From Gnetum montanum (Eukaryota > Streptophyta > Gnetopsida > Gnetales > Gnetaceae): DNA of 64,000 nucleotides. Positions 1 through 13,111 of the stretch are shown piece after piece. The notes beneath the pieces are model-generated. The model ran no database searches, was not told the DNA's origin, and saw only the letters and a list, made by a program, of their open reading frames with translations. The position numbers and the translations under genes are program-made. The DNA lies in the NCBI GenBank assembly GCA_015680685.1, contig MNCI01026467.1, positions 68,121 to 132,120 on the forward strand. Direction: 5' to 3'. The first letter of the stretch is position 1; every line of letters starts with the position of its first letter.

Positions 1-1379
1 AATGAGTTTGATGTAAGAAATGCATCTCGAATCCTTAGAACATAGGAAAGATTAAGACCTTGATTTTCTAAGACATTCTTGCAGCAAAAGAAGCAAACAT
101 TATGAGGTGAGGTTTTAGCCCAATCAATCCTAGGAAAGGCCTTCCTAACAAAGTTATATATGGACTCCTACTCAAATAAGAAGAATTAATAACAATAAGT
201 GAAAAAAGGAATAAAATTATGTACATTATTAAGTAAATAAAATCATTACACTAATGTCGATTACTATTGCATTTTGCAATGTAGGGTGATTAGGATAAGT
301 TATTCTATTGAGGTATATTAAGGCATCAATGTCTATAGAAGTTAGAGATAGAAACTAAAAGTCCTTAGAATTGGTCCTATCAAGAGACAACAAGGGGTTG
401 ATGTGTCATTAAAAGACAAATTAAGGTATATAGATTCTAGTGATATGGTTCAATAAAGTGAAAGATAAAACTCAAGTTATCAACTTAAATCGAGATGAGA
501 CATAATGAATATATCAATTCATATAGATTCAATCAATATGAATCAAGGAAAATGATTTTGATGGAATATTTTGGTTTTGAACAATGTGCCTTCAATCTAA
601 TTTAAGACATTCATCAAACATATCAATTCATGTTGCTCATATTGATGGAAAATGATAAGTATGAGATTTTCTTGAACATCTCGAGATTTATCAGTGTGAT
701 TACAATTTAAATTGGTCTATTAGAGGGTTGAATATTTTATATATCAATCTATATCGATGGATCTATGAAATTCAATCCAAAACATCACAATCCACATCGA
801 GGTTGTGATAAACATCAATATAGTTAAATTTGAAAAAAAAAACTAATAGTAAGATAGCAACTTTATTATAAAGCCAATGCCTCATTGGGGTGGATATGCA
901 TTGTTAGTTAAAACCCCTATGAGGCAACATAGATTAGTACCTCCATCTGCAGCCATTAGGGCCTCCAATTTTTTTGGATTAAAATCCACAACACCTTCCC
1001 ATGAGGGATCATGATAAAGAGTGGGCTATCTATGCCCATGTCAACCTCCATCACTTAATCCTCACTATTCTTTCAAGAAGGTAAGAAAAATTTATCTATC
1101 ATAACCAATTTTTCTAAATCAATGATGAAATGTTAATCTTGTTTTTTTTCATTAGTGCGTAATTTCTCCATTATAAAATGGCTGAATCATCAAGCATCAA
1201 GTAGCAAGCCAAGGTAAGCATGGCCTTTACCGAAAAAATCACTAATAATTTCAATATGCTAAATATTTTGATTGTATTACATGCATCAAGGAGCAAATGC
1301 CTAAAATCACTCCTTGGCACTATGAGGCCAATTACTCTAAGTGATTCAACCACATGAATGCGATGGTGTGGCATCAGCT
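1..1379. other. AT-rich intergenic DNA, no gene seen
   Basis: No reading frame of convincing length or family resemblance is visible on either strand. The stretch may be the decayed upstream part of the retroelement whose accessory ORF remnant starts near 1380, but I see no diagnostic motif. Confidence 0.5.
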
Positions 1380-2300
1380 AGAAATGATGGACTATGGGAC
1401 TTTTATCAAACACCCCATCAATTGGTTCATCTAGGAAGATGTCTTAGAATTTTATAGGAACCTCAAACTGCACCTCACCAAGGTTGATCCTCTAGAGTGC
1501 TATTTGGTTTCTTTCGTCTAGAAGACAAGAGTCAATGTGATAGTGGCTAGGTTGCAAGAGTGGTTTGGGCTACCAAGTAGGAGGGACAACATTTTTTGAT
1601 TGAGAGTAAGCACAGAGAAGAAATATGATCTCTTCCACTAGTTCATTGGTGAGTTTGATTTTGAGTAGCTACAAGTATAGGGTTTACATTTTGTTAATCT
1701 TTAGCTTGAATACCATGTGATGCCATGGATGATCATGACAAACATCCTACCTTCTACACACACTACTTATGTGCTTAGCCTTGTACTTCATGTTATTAAA
1801 GCATTGAGGTTTAGGGAGGAAGAAAATGTTTCTTACCTTTGAATCAGGTATTTAATTTACCATTACAATGATGATTCCTTGCAATTTTGTTTTTCTTTCC
1901 TTATTGCAGCAATTCGTAAGAAGTGTGAAGTTATAGAGCTCTAGACAAGAACAAAGGTGCACCTTTTGATCCTCAAGAAGGAAAAATTTTCCCATCCTTT
2001 AAAAATTTATACCAAGGTCAACCCATTCATCAAAGAATTAGAGGAACCAAGTTCTTCATTGGCACCTAAAGCCAATGAAATTCAACAGTTTAGAGATGAT
2101 ATTTAATGCCAGCTCCACAAGGTTTGGTCCACACAAAGGGATATCTTAACAATGTTGAAGGGGTCAGCTCAACCCTCATCACCATGGATAAGAGGATGAT
2201 GGCCTTTTAAAAACATGTTCATACTCAAATCTAGGATGATGATGAAGGGGTAGAGCCCTCTCATCTTGAAGAGGAGACAGAGGTAGAGGTAGGCTTAGGG
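1380..2300 (+). pseudogene. Decayed retrotransposon accessory ORF (plant transposon-protein-like)
   Basis: One plus-strand frame reads through with several in-frame stops. It has a stretch EDVLEFYRNLKLHL, then VARLQEWFGLPSRRD, and about 70 residues later PWMIMTNILPSTHTTYVLSL. This order resembles the 'putative plant transposon protein' domain found in accessory or third ORFs of Athila and Tat Ty3/gypsy elements: FYxNL, then a short domain ending in a GLP motif, then a hydrophobic block. A charged tail rich in Lys and Glu follows. A purine-rich tract and candidate LTR come immediately downstream, which fits a third ORF lying between pol and the 3' LTR. The family call rests on remembered pattern only. 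The copy cannot encode a complete protein. Confidence 0.45.
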
Positions 2301-2660
2301 GCTTGATATATGCCTCATATTTAATTTTATCTTTGTTGATTGTATGGATGTGTAGCCATTGTTATGACTATGAATACATTTTAAAAAATGTTTGTTACTA
2401 AACATTGATGGATTAATAGTTAGTGTTAATGATCTTTCTATTGGTTTATATATTTATATATCATCTAGATATAATGTTCTTAGTTGAATTTTTATTTACA
2501 TAATGATATAATATGAATGTGGCATCATTTATCAATTGTAGTGTTGAATTTTTTTTTTCACAACCACTTTGGATAGATATGCATATATTATGCATGATAA
2601 TGATTTTTACATTAGTAATTTGTTTATTTTTTTCACCTTTGTGAAAAGGCACTAACCAAA

Positions 2661-3561
2661 GGATTGTTGGGGGCAGTGCTAAACCCCTTAATGCCCTAGT
2701 TTTTAACCTTATAGGTTCACATTTTTATTTTGGTTATTGTTTTAATTTATCAAAGATACTTGATTTTAGTTGTAGATATCGATAAGTATTAATTTCTTTC
2801 TTATGTTCTGTGTATTGCAAAAAATTGTGAGAGTGGTGGAAATCAATGTTGATTATATAGATCCTTATAGCAACTACAATATGGATTGATAACATAGATT
2901 TCCCAAGAGAAAGCACCTTGTGAAGGAATCAAGATATCAATTTGAGTCACTAGGCTATCTAAATCGAGTATCAAAAATGCCAAAAATTGTACCATAGTTC
3001 AACAACTCTTCATTTGATTGTTATCGAATTCTTCAATACCAATTGATTCCCAAAATGATGATTTTTCCTAATTATTGTAAATCCTCTTGAATATAAATAA
3101 GAAGCTCATCTATGATTGAAGGGTATGCTAAACCCAAGAAAAAACCCACACATAATTAAATCCTTCTTTACTTGTATTAAAAGTTGTTAAGGAAGATTGT
3201 TGACACCTTGTGGTAATCAACAACCATTGAGGTGTATTGAGGCTATGAAGTTGTTGCATGATGAAGGTAGAAGAGCAAGGTCAGAGATTAGGTAACGTCT
3301 ACTTTGTAATCTTCTAATATTCATGATAAATTTATGTATTTTTAATTTGATTCAATTAATTGTTTTCATCTTCGAACTTAATATTAGAAGTTAGGATGAG
3401 GGCCTTTTGATTTTACTTATGAGTGATAGTCATAAGTGTGGAGTTTTTAATTGAATTCAAATCTACTTGTTTATTGGCTTGATGATCTTTTTGACTTTGG
3501 AACCATTCCTCCATGGATACGACTTGCAAGTTAGTCACAAAGAGGTGATAATTTTACAACA
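2661..3561 (+). repeat. Candidate Athila-type LTR with preceding polypurine tract
   Basis: A purine-rich tract (GGATTGTTGGGGGCAG, 2661-2676) is followed by a candidate LTR starting TGCTAAACCCC at 2677. A TATA-like AATATAAATAAG lies near 3092. Close to the end is TCCATGGATACGAC, resembling the GTGGATACGA block seen near the 3' end of many Athila/Tat LTRs. The end is placed at ACAACA (3561). No partner LTR is in the window, so both boundaries are approximate. Confidence 0.4.
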
Positions 3562-3576
3562 AAGAAAACTATTAAG

Positions 3577-3600
3577 GTAATTTGGCACCAAACTTTGGCT
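3577..3600 (+). other. Possible primer-binding site
   Basis: TTTGGCACCAAACTTTGGC resembles a diverged form of the TGGCGCCGTTGCC site used by Athila-type elements, and sits about 15 bases past the candidate LTR end. Only the first eight or so bases match well, and the spacing is longer than usual, so chance is possible. Confidence 0.25.
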
Positions 3601-3819
3601 AGCTTGTCAGGCATGCTTTTGAAATAGTTTAGAAATTAATAAATTAATTATTTATGTGATTGGAACTTTATTTTATTTTTAATATAGCTTGGGATAGTAC
3701 CCTAGTTAGATATGTTGGGTTTTTAGATCTTGAACCTTTAGTTAGAGTTAGAGATGACATAGCTATTAGGCAATATTCAAAGTACTCTCATAGGCTAGAG
3801 CTAGGTATAGATCCATGTT

Positions 3820-4161
3820 AAAAAAAAGACCATCACTCAGAGCCATAGTGCTCATCCTACTAAGAGGGATCCTAAGAGGATTGGTAGATGAGAAAAAGCC
3901 TAATCTCTTCAAGTGGCTATGCCCAAGCTCAAACTAAGATCTTTACCTTGAGAAATGAACACCTTACTACCACCTCAAATGATGATCCCTTTAAAGGATC
4001 ATTAGCCAAAGGCTCAATGCAATTTTTACCAAGGTAGGATCCTGGGAGGATTAGTGGATAAGCAAAATCCTAACGTCCTTCAAGTGATTATGCCTAGTCC
4101 TAAACCTAGATCTTAAAACTTGAGAAACAAGCACCTTACAATCATTCTAAGTGGTGGCCTA
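3820..4161 (-). mobile_element. Dimeric tRNA-derived SINE
   Basis: Two head-to-tail copies of a roughly 150-bp unit lie on the minus strand (about 4161-4010, then 3990-3820). Each has GTAAGGTGCTT or GTAAGGTGTTC (box A region), a box B-like segment about 35 bases on, then a conserved body (GGCATAGCCACTTGAAGA, CTCATCTACCAATCC) shared with the plus-strand copy at 5143. The left end is a run of A on the plus strand, i.e. a T tail on the element strand. The insertion is bounded by a perfect 18-bp direct repeat TAGGTATAGATCCATGTT (3802-3819 and 4162-4179), the hallmark of LINE-type retrotransposition of the dimer as one unit. Confidence 0.75.
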
Positions 4162-4179
4162 TAGGTATAGATCCATGTT

Positions 4180-5142
4180 GCAAATTTTATTTTATTTTAT
4201 TTTAATCATAAAGCATGGGTTAATTATATATTTTTTTTTAATTTTAGTTTTGTCATTAGAATTACTCATTGATCAAACCCTCGCATGCCTTTGTGAGTAT
4301 AAATATCTGTCAAACCTTTCATTATAGATCATTCATTTACTTCACTAAAATCTAGGAGATAGAGCTATAAAGGGAGAGCCTTCCAAATAGAAGAGTAGCC
4401 TTATTCAAGTCCAAATTATCGTCTAATACTATGGTAAGTGCTTTCCTTTTATATTTTACTATAGATTTAATTTGGATCCAATTGTTAATCTTTGACTTCA
4501 CTTAGGATTTAGAGCCTATTGGCAAATTTCAACCATGTAAGGATTTTTTTCTATAGCACTATCCATCAAGTAGAAAAATTTAGTATGTTTCCTATTTTTT
4601 GGATTTCTAGGATGTTTGGATATGTGAACATTCAATTTTAGTTTGGTGTAATTTGTGCAGCAATTATTTGGGAAAATGGTTTTAGGATTTTTTATCTACT
4701 AGATCTAATTAATTATTGCATATTTCTAAAATCAAAGATAATAACATCAATTTTTTTAAGCATTGCATCTCAAGTTTTTCTTAATTTTAATTCATTTGTA
4801 TTCCATTTTTCCTTTGTCAAATTTATGGGATGTAAAACCAAGATTTTCTATTGTAATTTATATATTTAAGCCCCAAGTTAACTCAAGAAAATGAATGAAT
4901 CCTCACCAATGTGTTGTGATCCCATCATGAGATTGCAATGTAGTTCATGAGAAATTCTAATAATGTTTTTGGATAGTAAGTGAAAAATCTAAAAAATTTT
5001 GTAATGTGGTCTCACCTCTATCAAATCCCAAAAATTATGAAAATAGTTGAAAATGTAGCTTCTAGGATTTCCAAAAATGACCAAAAGTTGAAAATAATAA
5101 CTAATCATCTTTTTGGAATTTATGACTACTTATAACATAAAG
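4180..5142. other. AT-rich intergenic DNA, no gene seen
   Basis: No supported gene, repeat boundary or RNA feature is visible here on either strand. Confidence 0.5.
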
Positions 5143-5320
5143 ATTATCATTTGAAGTAATGGTAAGGTGCTTAGTTATCAAGTAGAATACCTAGGTTCAA
5201 GCCTAGGCATAGCCACTTGAAGACATTAGGCTTTCACTCATCTACCAACCCTTCCGAGACCTCGCTTAGTGGGATGAGTACTATAGCTCTAGGTGATGAT
5301 CCTAATGATTAATTAGAACA
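5143..5320 (+). mobile_element. tRNA-derived SINE, single copy
   Basis: This is the same unit as the dimer at 3820-4161, in the opposite orientation. Box A-like TGGTAAGGTGC (about 5160) and box B-like GGTTCAAGCCT (about 5194) are spaced as in a tRNA gene. The body CATAGCCACTTGAAGACATTAG and the end CTCTAGGTGATGATCC follow. It is not a functional tRNA: no acceptor stem or full cloverleaf can be drawn. No clear target-site duplication is seen. Confidence 0.65.
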
Positions 5321-8300
5321 CCTTTTATCTTGTGTTTTAGTAGGAAAACCACTCTTGGTAAAGCTTTTAATAAGTAGGCAAACCATTTATTGATAAGTTA
5401 TATGATTGACATAGGCAAATCATTCATTAGTATGATAAATGAGACTAGTACTAAACTTGAATTGGTTATGTTTCCCCACCATCTAGGATTTGGATTTGAA
5501 TGTATGTATTTTTTTTTGGTTACTAACATTTTTTTCTTTATCAAAGTCATCATGGATTCATATCATGATGAGCCATTATATAGTTTTATTAAAGCTAGCA
5601 CAGAAGAAGTTGACCAATTGATTTTAAAGAAACCTTGAAGCATCACTACATCCATTGCTATCGACAGCAACAAAGTTCATGATATGTTGAATTTTACAAA
5701 ACATGGTATAGAATGAGAAGAGAGTAGAAGACTATGGGCTTCTCACCTTGGTCAAATGATAGAAATAAAGATAATGTTGGTAGCCGATCTTGGTAATAAT
5801 GATAAGAAACTATACATAAGTCCAAGTACCACATTTTAGTTTTGGCTTTATAATTGGATAAAACCTTATTATGCATAATGAGTGCTCATCCCAATGTTGA
5901 CAAATTGAAACTAAGAGTGGATGCTAGCTTCCACAATTAAGGGTGTGTCGATGGTGGTGGACTTTTATTTATATTTATTAATGCAATATTATTTATTGAT
6001 AATTTAGTTATGATTTAATGTTTTTGTGCTTTGATCATTTTTGATGCTAACATTTTGGATGCAACAAACCCTATGCATGGCTTCCCAACTACCTTGTGCC
6101 TAGTTCTAAAACCCTTAAGGGAATATTGCTAGTTTATTTTTCCTACTTAGTTTATAAATTGAATTTTCCTTTCTTTTTCCTTCCAAGTGATATAGATGTT
6201 TGTGATGATGAGATATCTAGAGAAGCTAGTGCTTAGATTAGATTTGTATGTATTTATTTAGAATATGTTAAGTTAGCAATTTGATGTATTTTTCAATGTT
6301 GTGATATTCAAGTGGTATTTTGTACTATGTAATGCTCTTTGGTTGGTAGCCTTATGTAGACTTTATACTAGCCTATTGTGGACTTTGTACTAGCCTATTT
6401 TATGGTGCAAGCCTAATGTTTATTTTAGTTATATAATTGGAAATGCTAGTTTAATATTTAATATTTTAATTTATGGTTTTATTCCAACGTTAGTGGTCCA
6501 ATTCCTAGATGTATTGGATATGCTTATCATGTTTTTATTCCATTATTATTAAATTCCTATTAATTAGATTTTTGGCTTGCACACTAGATCACTACACTAT
6601 TATTGCATAGTGAATACATTTGGCTTTGTACGTAAGGGGCTATTAACAATATAAATTTATATTTAATTTTTTTATAGTTGTTGTGTCCCTTTACACCTTT
6701 GTATGAATGTCGACTACTTTGCCAAGCATATTTTCTTCACATCCTTGATTTTTATTAAGTTATGATTTTTTTTATTTTTTATTTTTTTTTTGCTAAATAG
6801 CTTTCTAGCCTCAACCTGGGGTGTTATAGTTAGATATACAAAGTATTATGACCATCAATATATGTTTGAAAAATGTAATGAGTAGCTTAACTAGTTTGAA
6901 GAAACTTAGAAGCCTTAAACCTATGTTACTACTATCTAAAGTTAAAAATAGAAAGTGATTAAGGGATCCTCATATGGCACAATTTTATCTTCCCATAATC
7001 ATTATGTCACATGGCATATTTTTAAAAGCATAAATATATAGTTAAGGGGAAGCAAGTTTAAAATATTAAAGATCCTTCCTAAAAATATATCATGTCATAT
7101 ATGTTTGGATGAAAGTTTTTCTTAATTACAAAAAATTTGTAATATAAATGTGATGTTATAGTATTGAAAAAGGTCATATCTCATTGATTTTGATGGAAAC
7201 TATTATGAATTTAAGTATTATTATCAACCTCAATGTATGTTATTGATACCCAAATGTAAAACTATAATGGTTTACATGAAGAGACTAATTGGATTGTTAA
7301 AGATTGGTTGAAAATGATATAACTATTGGATAAGATGTATCACTTGGTTATGATATGATAAAATAAGATCACAATATAGGTATATAGCATCTGCACATTT
7401 ACTTAGTGTGGCTTATAGACTAAAAGCATCATGTCTTGTTTACAATTGTTTATCTTGGTCTTCACTATTATTCTACATTTTATATCTTGGGATCTTTATC
7501 TCAATGTTTACTTCTTTGTATGTTACTTTAGTTCTTACAACCATATAATTCTATAACTATTGATTTATATATACATGATTTGATATTATCATGACATATT
7601 TATCTTATGGTATCTATTATTATGTATAGTACAAGTTCTTGACCTATATCATGGTTTATGGACCAACATGGATTCTACTCTTTCCTTTTTATATCATAAC
7701 AATGGGTCATAAAAGATTTTTATCTTTACAATTTATACAACTATATAATATATTGTCAAACTCTTGGTTGGACTTGATTACTCCTATCCTAAGGACCTCA
7801 ATTTCTAACACTAAAGTCGTAAGAAGATTGCAAAGCATAAAGAAGAGCAAATGAGAAGTTAATCAAAGATATTAAGAAGATAAATTTAAATGACTAAAAG
7901 GACCTATACAGAGAACCTAAAAGGCTAAGAAACCTATATAATGAAATAATCCTAACATATCATTATAAATATAACTTAAAAGTGCAACACTGAAAGGATG
8001 ACAACATTGCAATAAGCAAATTTAAGTAAACAATGGTGGTAAATATACAACACAAGAGATCAAGATAATCATAACATTAAAAGGAATATGACTAATTAAA
8101 ATATGGAATAGAAATGTCTAAAGTATTAGTAAATATCATGTATTTAAGCTTATGATTTCCATCTAGTGATACCAAACTACCCCATTTTCCTACTTGGTGA
8201 GGCACATATCAAGAAAGATATCCCAACAATTCAAGGTTGCATAAAGGAGCATTAAAACAAGAGAAAGTGATAGAAGAATATGCATTTTAGTGATTTTATT

Positions 8301-9061
8301 TTCAAATATAGAAAGTTGGTACAAAATATTAGACAAAAAGCAAAGAGTAATAAAAAAAAGCAATTAAACCTTGATCAATTATTGAAATGATAACAAGATA
8401 TGACAGAGAATCCTTCCTAAGTTTTAAAACTAAATGTTAGGTTGATTCCAAAATTCTAAGTCATAAGGACCTAGAAATCAGTGTTAATCATGGTTCCTTT
8501 TTATACAACCTTGTGATTCAATACCTAAAAAAGGACTTTTTCAAACAAAACCTTCCATCAACAATGCCAAAATGATTTTAGTCTCAAGTATTGTTTGAAT
8601 TTCAAAAAAAATGCCATAGGTCCCATCATAGAATAATAAAAATAGAAATCCTAGCCCCATGAATAATAAAAAATGAATAAGGATGATAAAGCATAAATAA
8701 GTATTAGAGAATTATCCCACACAATAAAAGAAAGAAAGACAAGCATAGTATATTGAGAAGACTCCAAGCTTACTAAAGTGAAATGCAATATGATATAATT
8801 ATTTGTAAAATATCCTTATTAAGGAAATTTAGAAGAATAAATTTACAAGTGAAGGGGGAAAAAGAATATAATGAATATAAATTTTTCAAAATAAATTTGC
8901 AACCACTCATAAATTTGCAAACATAGACTGAGTTAAGAAATTAATGCTTAAATTGGAGTGTTAGAATATACTAATTGTTAGTTTCTTAACTTAAGCCACA
9001 ACTACTTATGAGATGTTATGATAGTTCACCAAGGAACACAACTACTTATGAAGTAGTCCAC
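5321..9061. other. AT-rich intergenic DNA, no gene seen
   Basis: The longest open stretches (for example 5390-5638 and 7639-7854, plus) are short, low in complexity and resemble nothing I recognise. The sequence directly left of element D (about 8990-9060) contains ACAACTACTTATGA twice, about 46 bases apart. Confidence 0.5.
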
Positions 9062-9139
9062 TATAACATCCCATCCCTTGTTAAGGGTGGAATTGTATTA
9101 TAATAATGTAGTTAACCTTCGAAAGAAGGGCTTCCACAT
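9062..9139 (+). repeat. Element D 5' LTR, left fragment
   Basis: ATCCCTTGTTAAGGGTGGAATTG and the following bases align with the start of the LTR at 59716. The fragment is cut at 9139 by element A, and the LTR resumes at 31636 after the second CACAT copy. Confidence 0.85.
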
Positions 9140-10051
9140 TGATGAGCGGCTAGGTACCCCTACGCCCAACCATACGAATCATGGGCATTCACACGTGACT
9201 TGGTCGAAATCCGTAGACTGTAAGCACTTAACATACACTAGACTCTAACTAGCGAAACCTTGGGTTAGAACAGTGGTGCCTTCCTAATCTCACTTGTGAT
9301 AATCTATTTATGATGGTTAAGTGAGATTAAGGCTAATGATTTTTATAGCTTTTTACTTATCTTTTGGTGGCTAATTAAGGTATGAAAAGTAAGGAATAAA
9401 CTATTATCTAATCTATAATTATCCTAGCTTGTACTCTAACTATTCCTAGCATAAGTATTTGATCCCATCTTTCAAGCACTTTCTGAGTATCTCCTAACAC
9501 TTCTAGGTTACCAAATGTTAAGCGTCACTAGGTTTACCAAGTATTTGATTTACGTTCGAGATGGTCATACTTATGGCCTTTACGAACTACAAATGAGCGA
9601 TAGCGATTGAGATAACAATAATAGAAACTTAAGTAATTTACAAGTAATTAACAAAGAATAAACATATTAAACTACTGAATGCATAAAATAGCTAAGTCCA
9701 AATGCTGCAAGGAATGCTTGAATAGTTTGTCTTTATTGCCGTCATGCTAATGGGCTTAGATACATCAATGCTCGAATAAGGAGCCAATCACTTTTCTTAC
9801 ACCTGCTGCAGGCACTTGGAAAATATTCTATCTCCTGTGAGAACAAACTGCAAGAGCTTCGCTACAACTAATTGAAAGGTACCTAAATGATGTGTAAGGC
9901 CCTCTTATTTATAGTCCAAAATAGGCTTCGCGTAAACAGGGTCATGTTGACACATGGAAGGCTACGTCAACGGGGCCGCATTGACATGGTCACGTATACG
10001 CGGCCCCGTATACATGGCCTAGTTGACAGATCGACTAATGACACTTCATCA
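9140..10051 (-). repeat. Element A 3' LTR
   Basis: Direct repeat of 30761-31630 with the same ends. A TATA box (ACTATAAATAAGAGGG on the minus strand, about 9922-9905) lies near the inner end. Near 9955-10030 it carries CG-rich repeated units around GGGGCCGC, CGTATACGCGGCC and CCCGTATAC. The 5' LTR has a shorter version, which accounts for part of the length difference (912 versus 870). Confidence 0.9.
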
Positions 10052-10072
10052 TACCCCCACAACTGAGTAAAA
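10052..10072 (-). other. Element A polypurine tract
   Basis: On the minus strand, ACTCAGTTGTGGGGGTA sits directly before the 3' LTR. This is the plus-strand DNA primer position expected for the element. Confidence 0.7.
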
Positions 10073-10213
10073 AATCATCCTTGAGTTACTCTACAAATTG
10101 GAAGGTATGGATTCTTATTTACAACGCACATGACTAAACACACACATGACACAACATTAATTTGACCAAGTGCCTGAGTTATAGATAAGGAAAAATTACA
10201 AAAATAGCGGTGT

Positions 10214-12711
10214 TCAGAGACAAAATTGAACACTTCGCTGGGCTTGGAGTCTCTGCTGTGTAGAATGATGCACAAAATTGTTGAAGAAGGTCACACCATC
10301 CTTGGGGGTGGTGGTTCCAACGGACCTTCTCCAGCCTCTGGCCCATGCATTGGTGGCATGGATGAAGGTTGCCCCACAGCAGCTGCAACTTCTGGAGGCA
10401 GCCAAAAGGCCTCCAAGAGAGCCCTCATCTTTTCTTCTTTGCTTTTGGGGTTGTTCATAGTCTAGGTAGCTTCTCCAATGTGTGCTGGAACTAGAACTTT
10501 CCAAGGGCATGGCAGTGTCGGGAAGAGTTCTTTGAGGTTGACAAACTAGGCTACGAACTACTTTCGTTAGATGTTGAACACTCGAATTAATGCCTGTAGC
10601 TACTATTAGTCATTCATCCTATGGGCTAGGTTCTCCGCAACTGTACGTTGTCCTTCAAAGCTTGTGCAGGGGACCTTGAGTTCCGCATTTGCTGTTTCCA
10701 GCTTCTGCTTCGTTGCTTTGTGCACCTGGAACTCTCCCTCGTATAGGGAACACAAGGTGGCTACTTGTTTTTCTAGCTCTAACCACGGTCTTCTAGCTGT
10801 GAGCATAGCTAGGTTTGCATAGTGAAGGTTGGCAAGCTCCATATATTCTGTCATCTCCTCAATCTATGGCTCCTTAAGGTGGATTTCAACTTTATTGTAG
10901 TCATTCAACCCATCAAAGATAGGTTGTCATGCATCGCCTCCTTCTCGGAGTTGTTGGAGCACTTGGTTCATTTTGGCTTTTGCGACTTGAATATGCTTTT
11001 CATTTACTTCCTTCTATAATCACACTTTGTCCCTGTAATGATTTTTGATGTTTTCAAATTTCAAAGCCTTATTTTTCCAAGCGGCCAGTTCAATTGTAGA
11101 TTTCTATCACAACACTCGAACCTCCTCCATTAACAGATTTCGATTTTTAGTAGCAAACCTTCTTACATCAACATTCACCCTAGCTAGTTCTTCCTACTAT
11201 TGGTGGATAAAGTTTTTCATGTGTTCATTTTCTGCACCAACATTGCGTAGGTGATGAACCTCCGCAGTCAATCAAACATTCTCCTAGTGAACCTCCATCA
11301 AGTCCTTGTTTAGAGTATATGCTCGAACATCTACCAAGGACTTATTGAAGATTGTCATCTCTCACTCATCCTCAACTATTTGAAGTTTAGTCTGAAGCTA
11401 TTGAAAAGCTTCATCTCTTATGATTTCACGGTTGAGGATGTTGGATCGGCAAGTTGGGCTCTTAATTGGGCTACTTCTATTGCCAAACATTGACAAGCAT
11501 CTTGAGCAGCTTCAATTTGCCCTTCCAAAATGAGGGTCTTACCCCTTGCCAAAAGTAGCTCCGACTAGGTTGCAGTAATGTTGTTCGAAAGGTCAAAGAC
11601 ATTTGGAAGCAGTTGCCCGGTCCCCACCAATCAATCCAAAAACTTCTTGTGTTGGGCTGCATCAATCTTGCTACGTGAAGTTCTGGCAAATGGCTGTACA
11701 TCCTATAGTCCTGTCAACAACCACTTCAGCTACAGTCTCCTATCCTTGGTGCTGCATCACCAGGACTATTGCCCCTTGACCATCTTTCAAACATACCAAA
11801 AAGGTAGCAACATTCCCATAGATTTTGGGAAATAGTTGTTAGGTTGATACTATTACATCTTGAACACTAGGATCTATCCTTACTGGTACTTGCTCTTGGG
11901 TTGTAGAGAACATCGGCCCTGCTCTTTCAAGCAAGCTAACTGATCGAGCCACTTGCTCCAAGTGGCTCATTGCAGGGTGATAGATCGAAGGATCTTCTCC
12001 TCCACCGGTCCTACTAGATTAATCCTACTGGCTTAAGAGCATTTCTTGGGTTCTGCAATTGTGTTCTACTATGGTTTGTGAACCCAATTGTGTTGTGTGT
12101 GCAGGTGGTGGAGGTGGTTGCTGCTCCTCCTCTCTCTGTGTGACGGCATGAGTTTTATCCTTCATCATTTCTCACCAAGAGGCAATCGGGGCATGCTGGA
12201 TTACATCATTGGAGTATCGTGCTATCCCTAACTGTTTGCACAACTTTCAAATTAGGTAAGGAAAGGGGAGATCTCATCTTCCACATTTTTTCTTAGTGAA
12301 CCTCTTTTCAATCTCCAAAAATAGCAGCTGTGGAAGATTCATTGGGAATTTCCCACTCAAGGAGGCACATGCACGGGCGGAGAAGGTAGTGATTTTGCTG
12401 GGTCTTACCGTTGGGTTCAAGTGGTAAGACACGATCTTTGAGTACACCCTCTCTACCATGGTCAGGGAGCTGAATTCCTTGCGCTCTACCCTGTAGCACT
12501 GTTTGGTTCATTTCACCTTTACCTCTGGATTGGCCTACTTTGGGATTTCCACCACATCTGCCCTGGTCTTGGGTAAACCTAGAGCCTATGCTATTACCTC
12601 CAAAGAGTAAGAGACATAAATGTCTTTGATTCTTACTCTATACCCTTGTTGCCGATTTGTCTAGAAGAGATAGGTCTCTCCTAAGTACCATTCATCACTG
12701 GTTGTGATGAT
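10214..12711 (-). pseudogene. Element A third ORF, downstream part
   Basis: This continues the accessory ORF that starts at 22467 and is split by element B. Near 12459 the frame reads VYSKIVSYHLNPTVRPSKI, and further upstream YRVRIKDIYVSYSLEVIA, the pattern of the plant transposon-protein domain in Athila/Tat third ORFs. A proline-rich linker (near 12115) and long charged coiled-coil-like stretches follow (for example 10854-10606, heptad-like Leu/Ala/Glu). The tail (10510-10214) is Ser/Arg-rich. The position between IN and the 3' LTR is where Athila elements carry an env-like ORF of debated function. I see no clear membrane segment, so I do not call it an envelope. Many stops interrupt it. 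Confidence 0.6.
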
Positions 12712-13111
12712 TGAAACACCACAAAAATTTTAGCAACACTTCCAGACAACTTTAGAGCCTTTGAAATGGCTCCAAGTAGCCCACCATGGAGTAAGCAAGG
12801 TCCCCCTGGGGCCCACAGATCACGACGGCAAGTCTCGGTATTAAGAATCATCCATTTCAAGGTCAAAAAGTGCAATTTTTGCGAAGTACAATGCGGTCGC
12901 ACTGTGTTTATGCTGCACAACGTAAGGATTAGCGTCACCAATGTTTGGGGCCCCAAAACTGAGTCAAAACATGCCAAAATTAAGCACAAGGACCCCCAAT
13001 GACCTTTACCAAGGTCCCCAGCAGCTCCCAACCTTCAAAAAATCAAGATTCGGGCCTTAAATGAGGTGTTTTCGGTTGATTACGTTGTGGCTACACTTTC
13101 TTACGCTGCAT

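Noticed and set aside
5150-5210. tRNA gene
   Set aside because: Box A and B are present, but no acceptor stem or anticodon arm can be formed; the unit is repeated with a longer body, so it is a SINE head.
10226-10465. Plus-strand Gly/Ser-rich frame
   Set aside because: Antisense shadow of the Ser/Arg-rich tail of A's third ORF.
10214-12711. Envelope protein in element A
   Set aside because: Position fits the env-like ORF of Athila elements, but no signal peptide or membrane segment is visible.
12766-13002. Plus-strand frame of 78 codons in B's 5' LTR (and its minus-strand shadow 12681-13031)
   Set aside because: Lies in LTR U3 and is not kept open in the 3' LTR copy.
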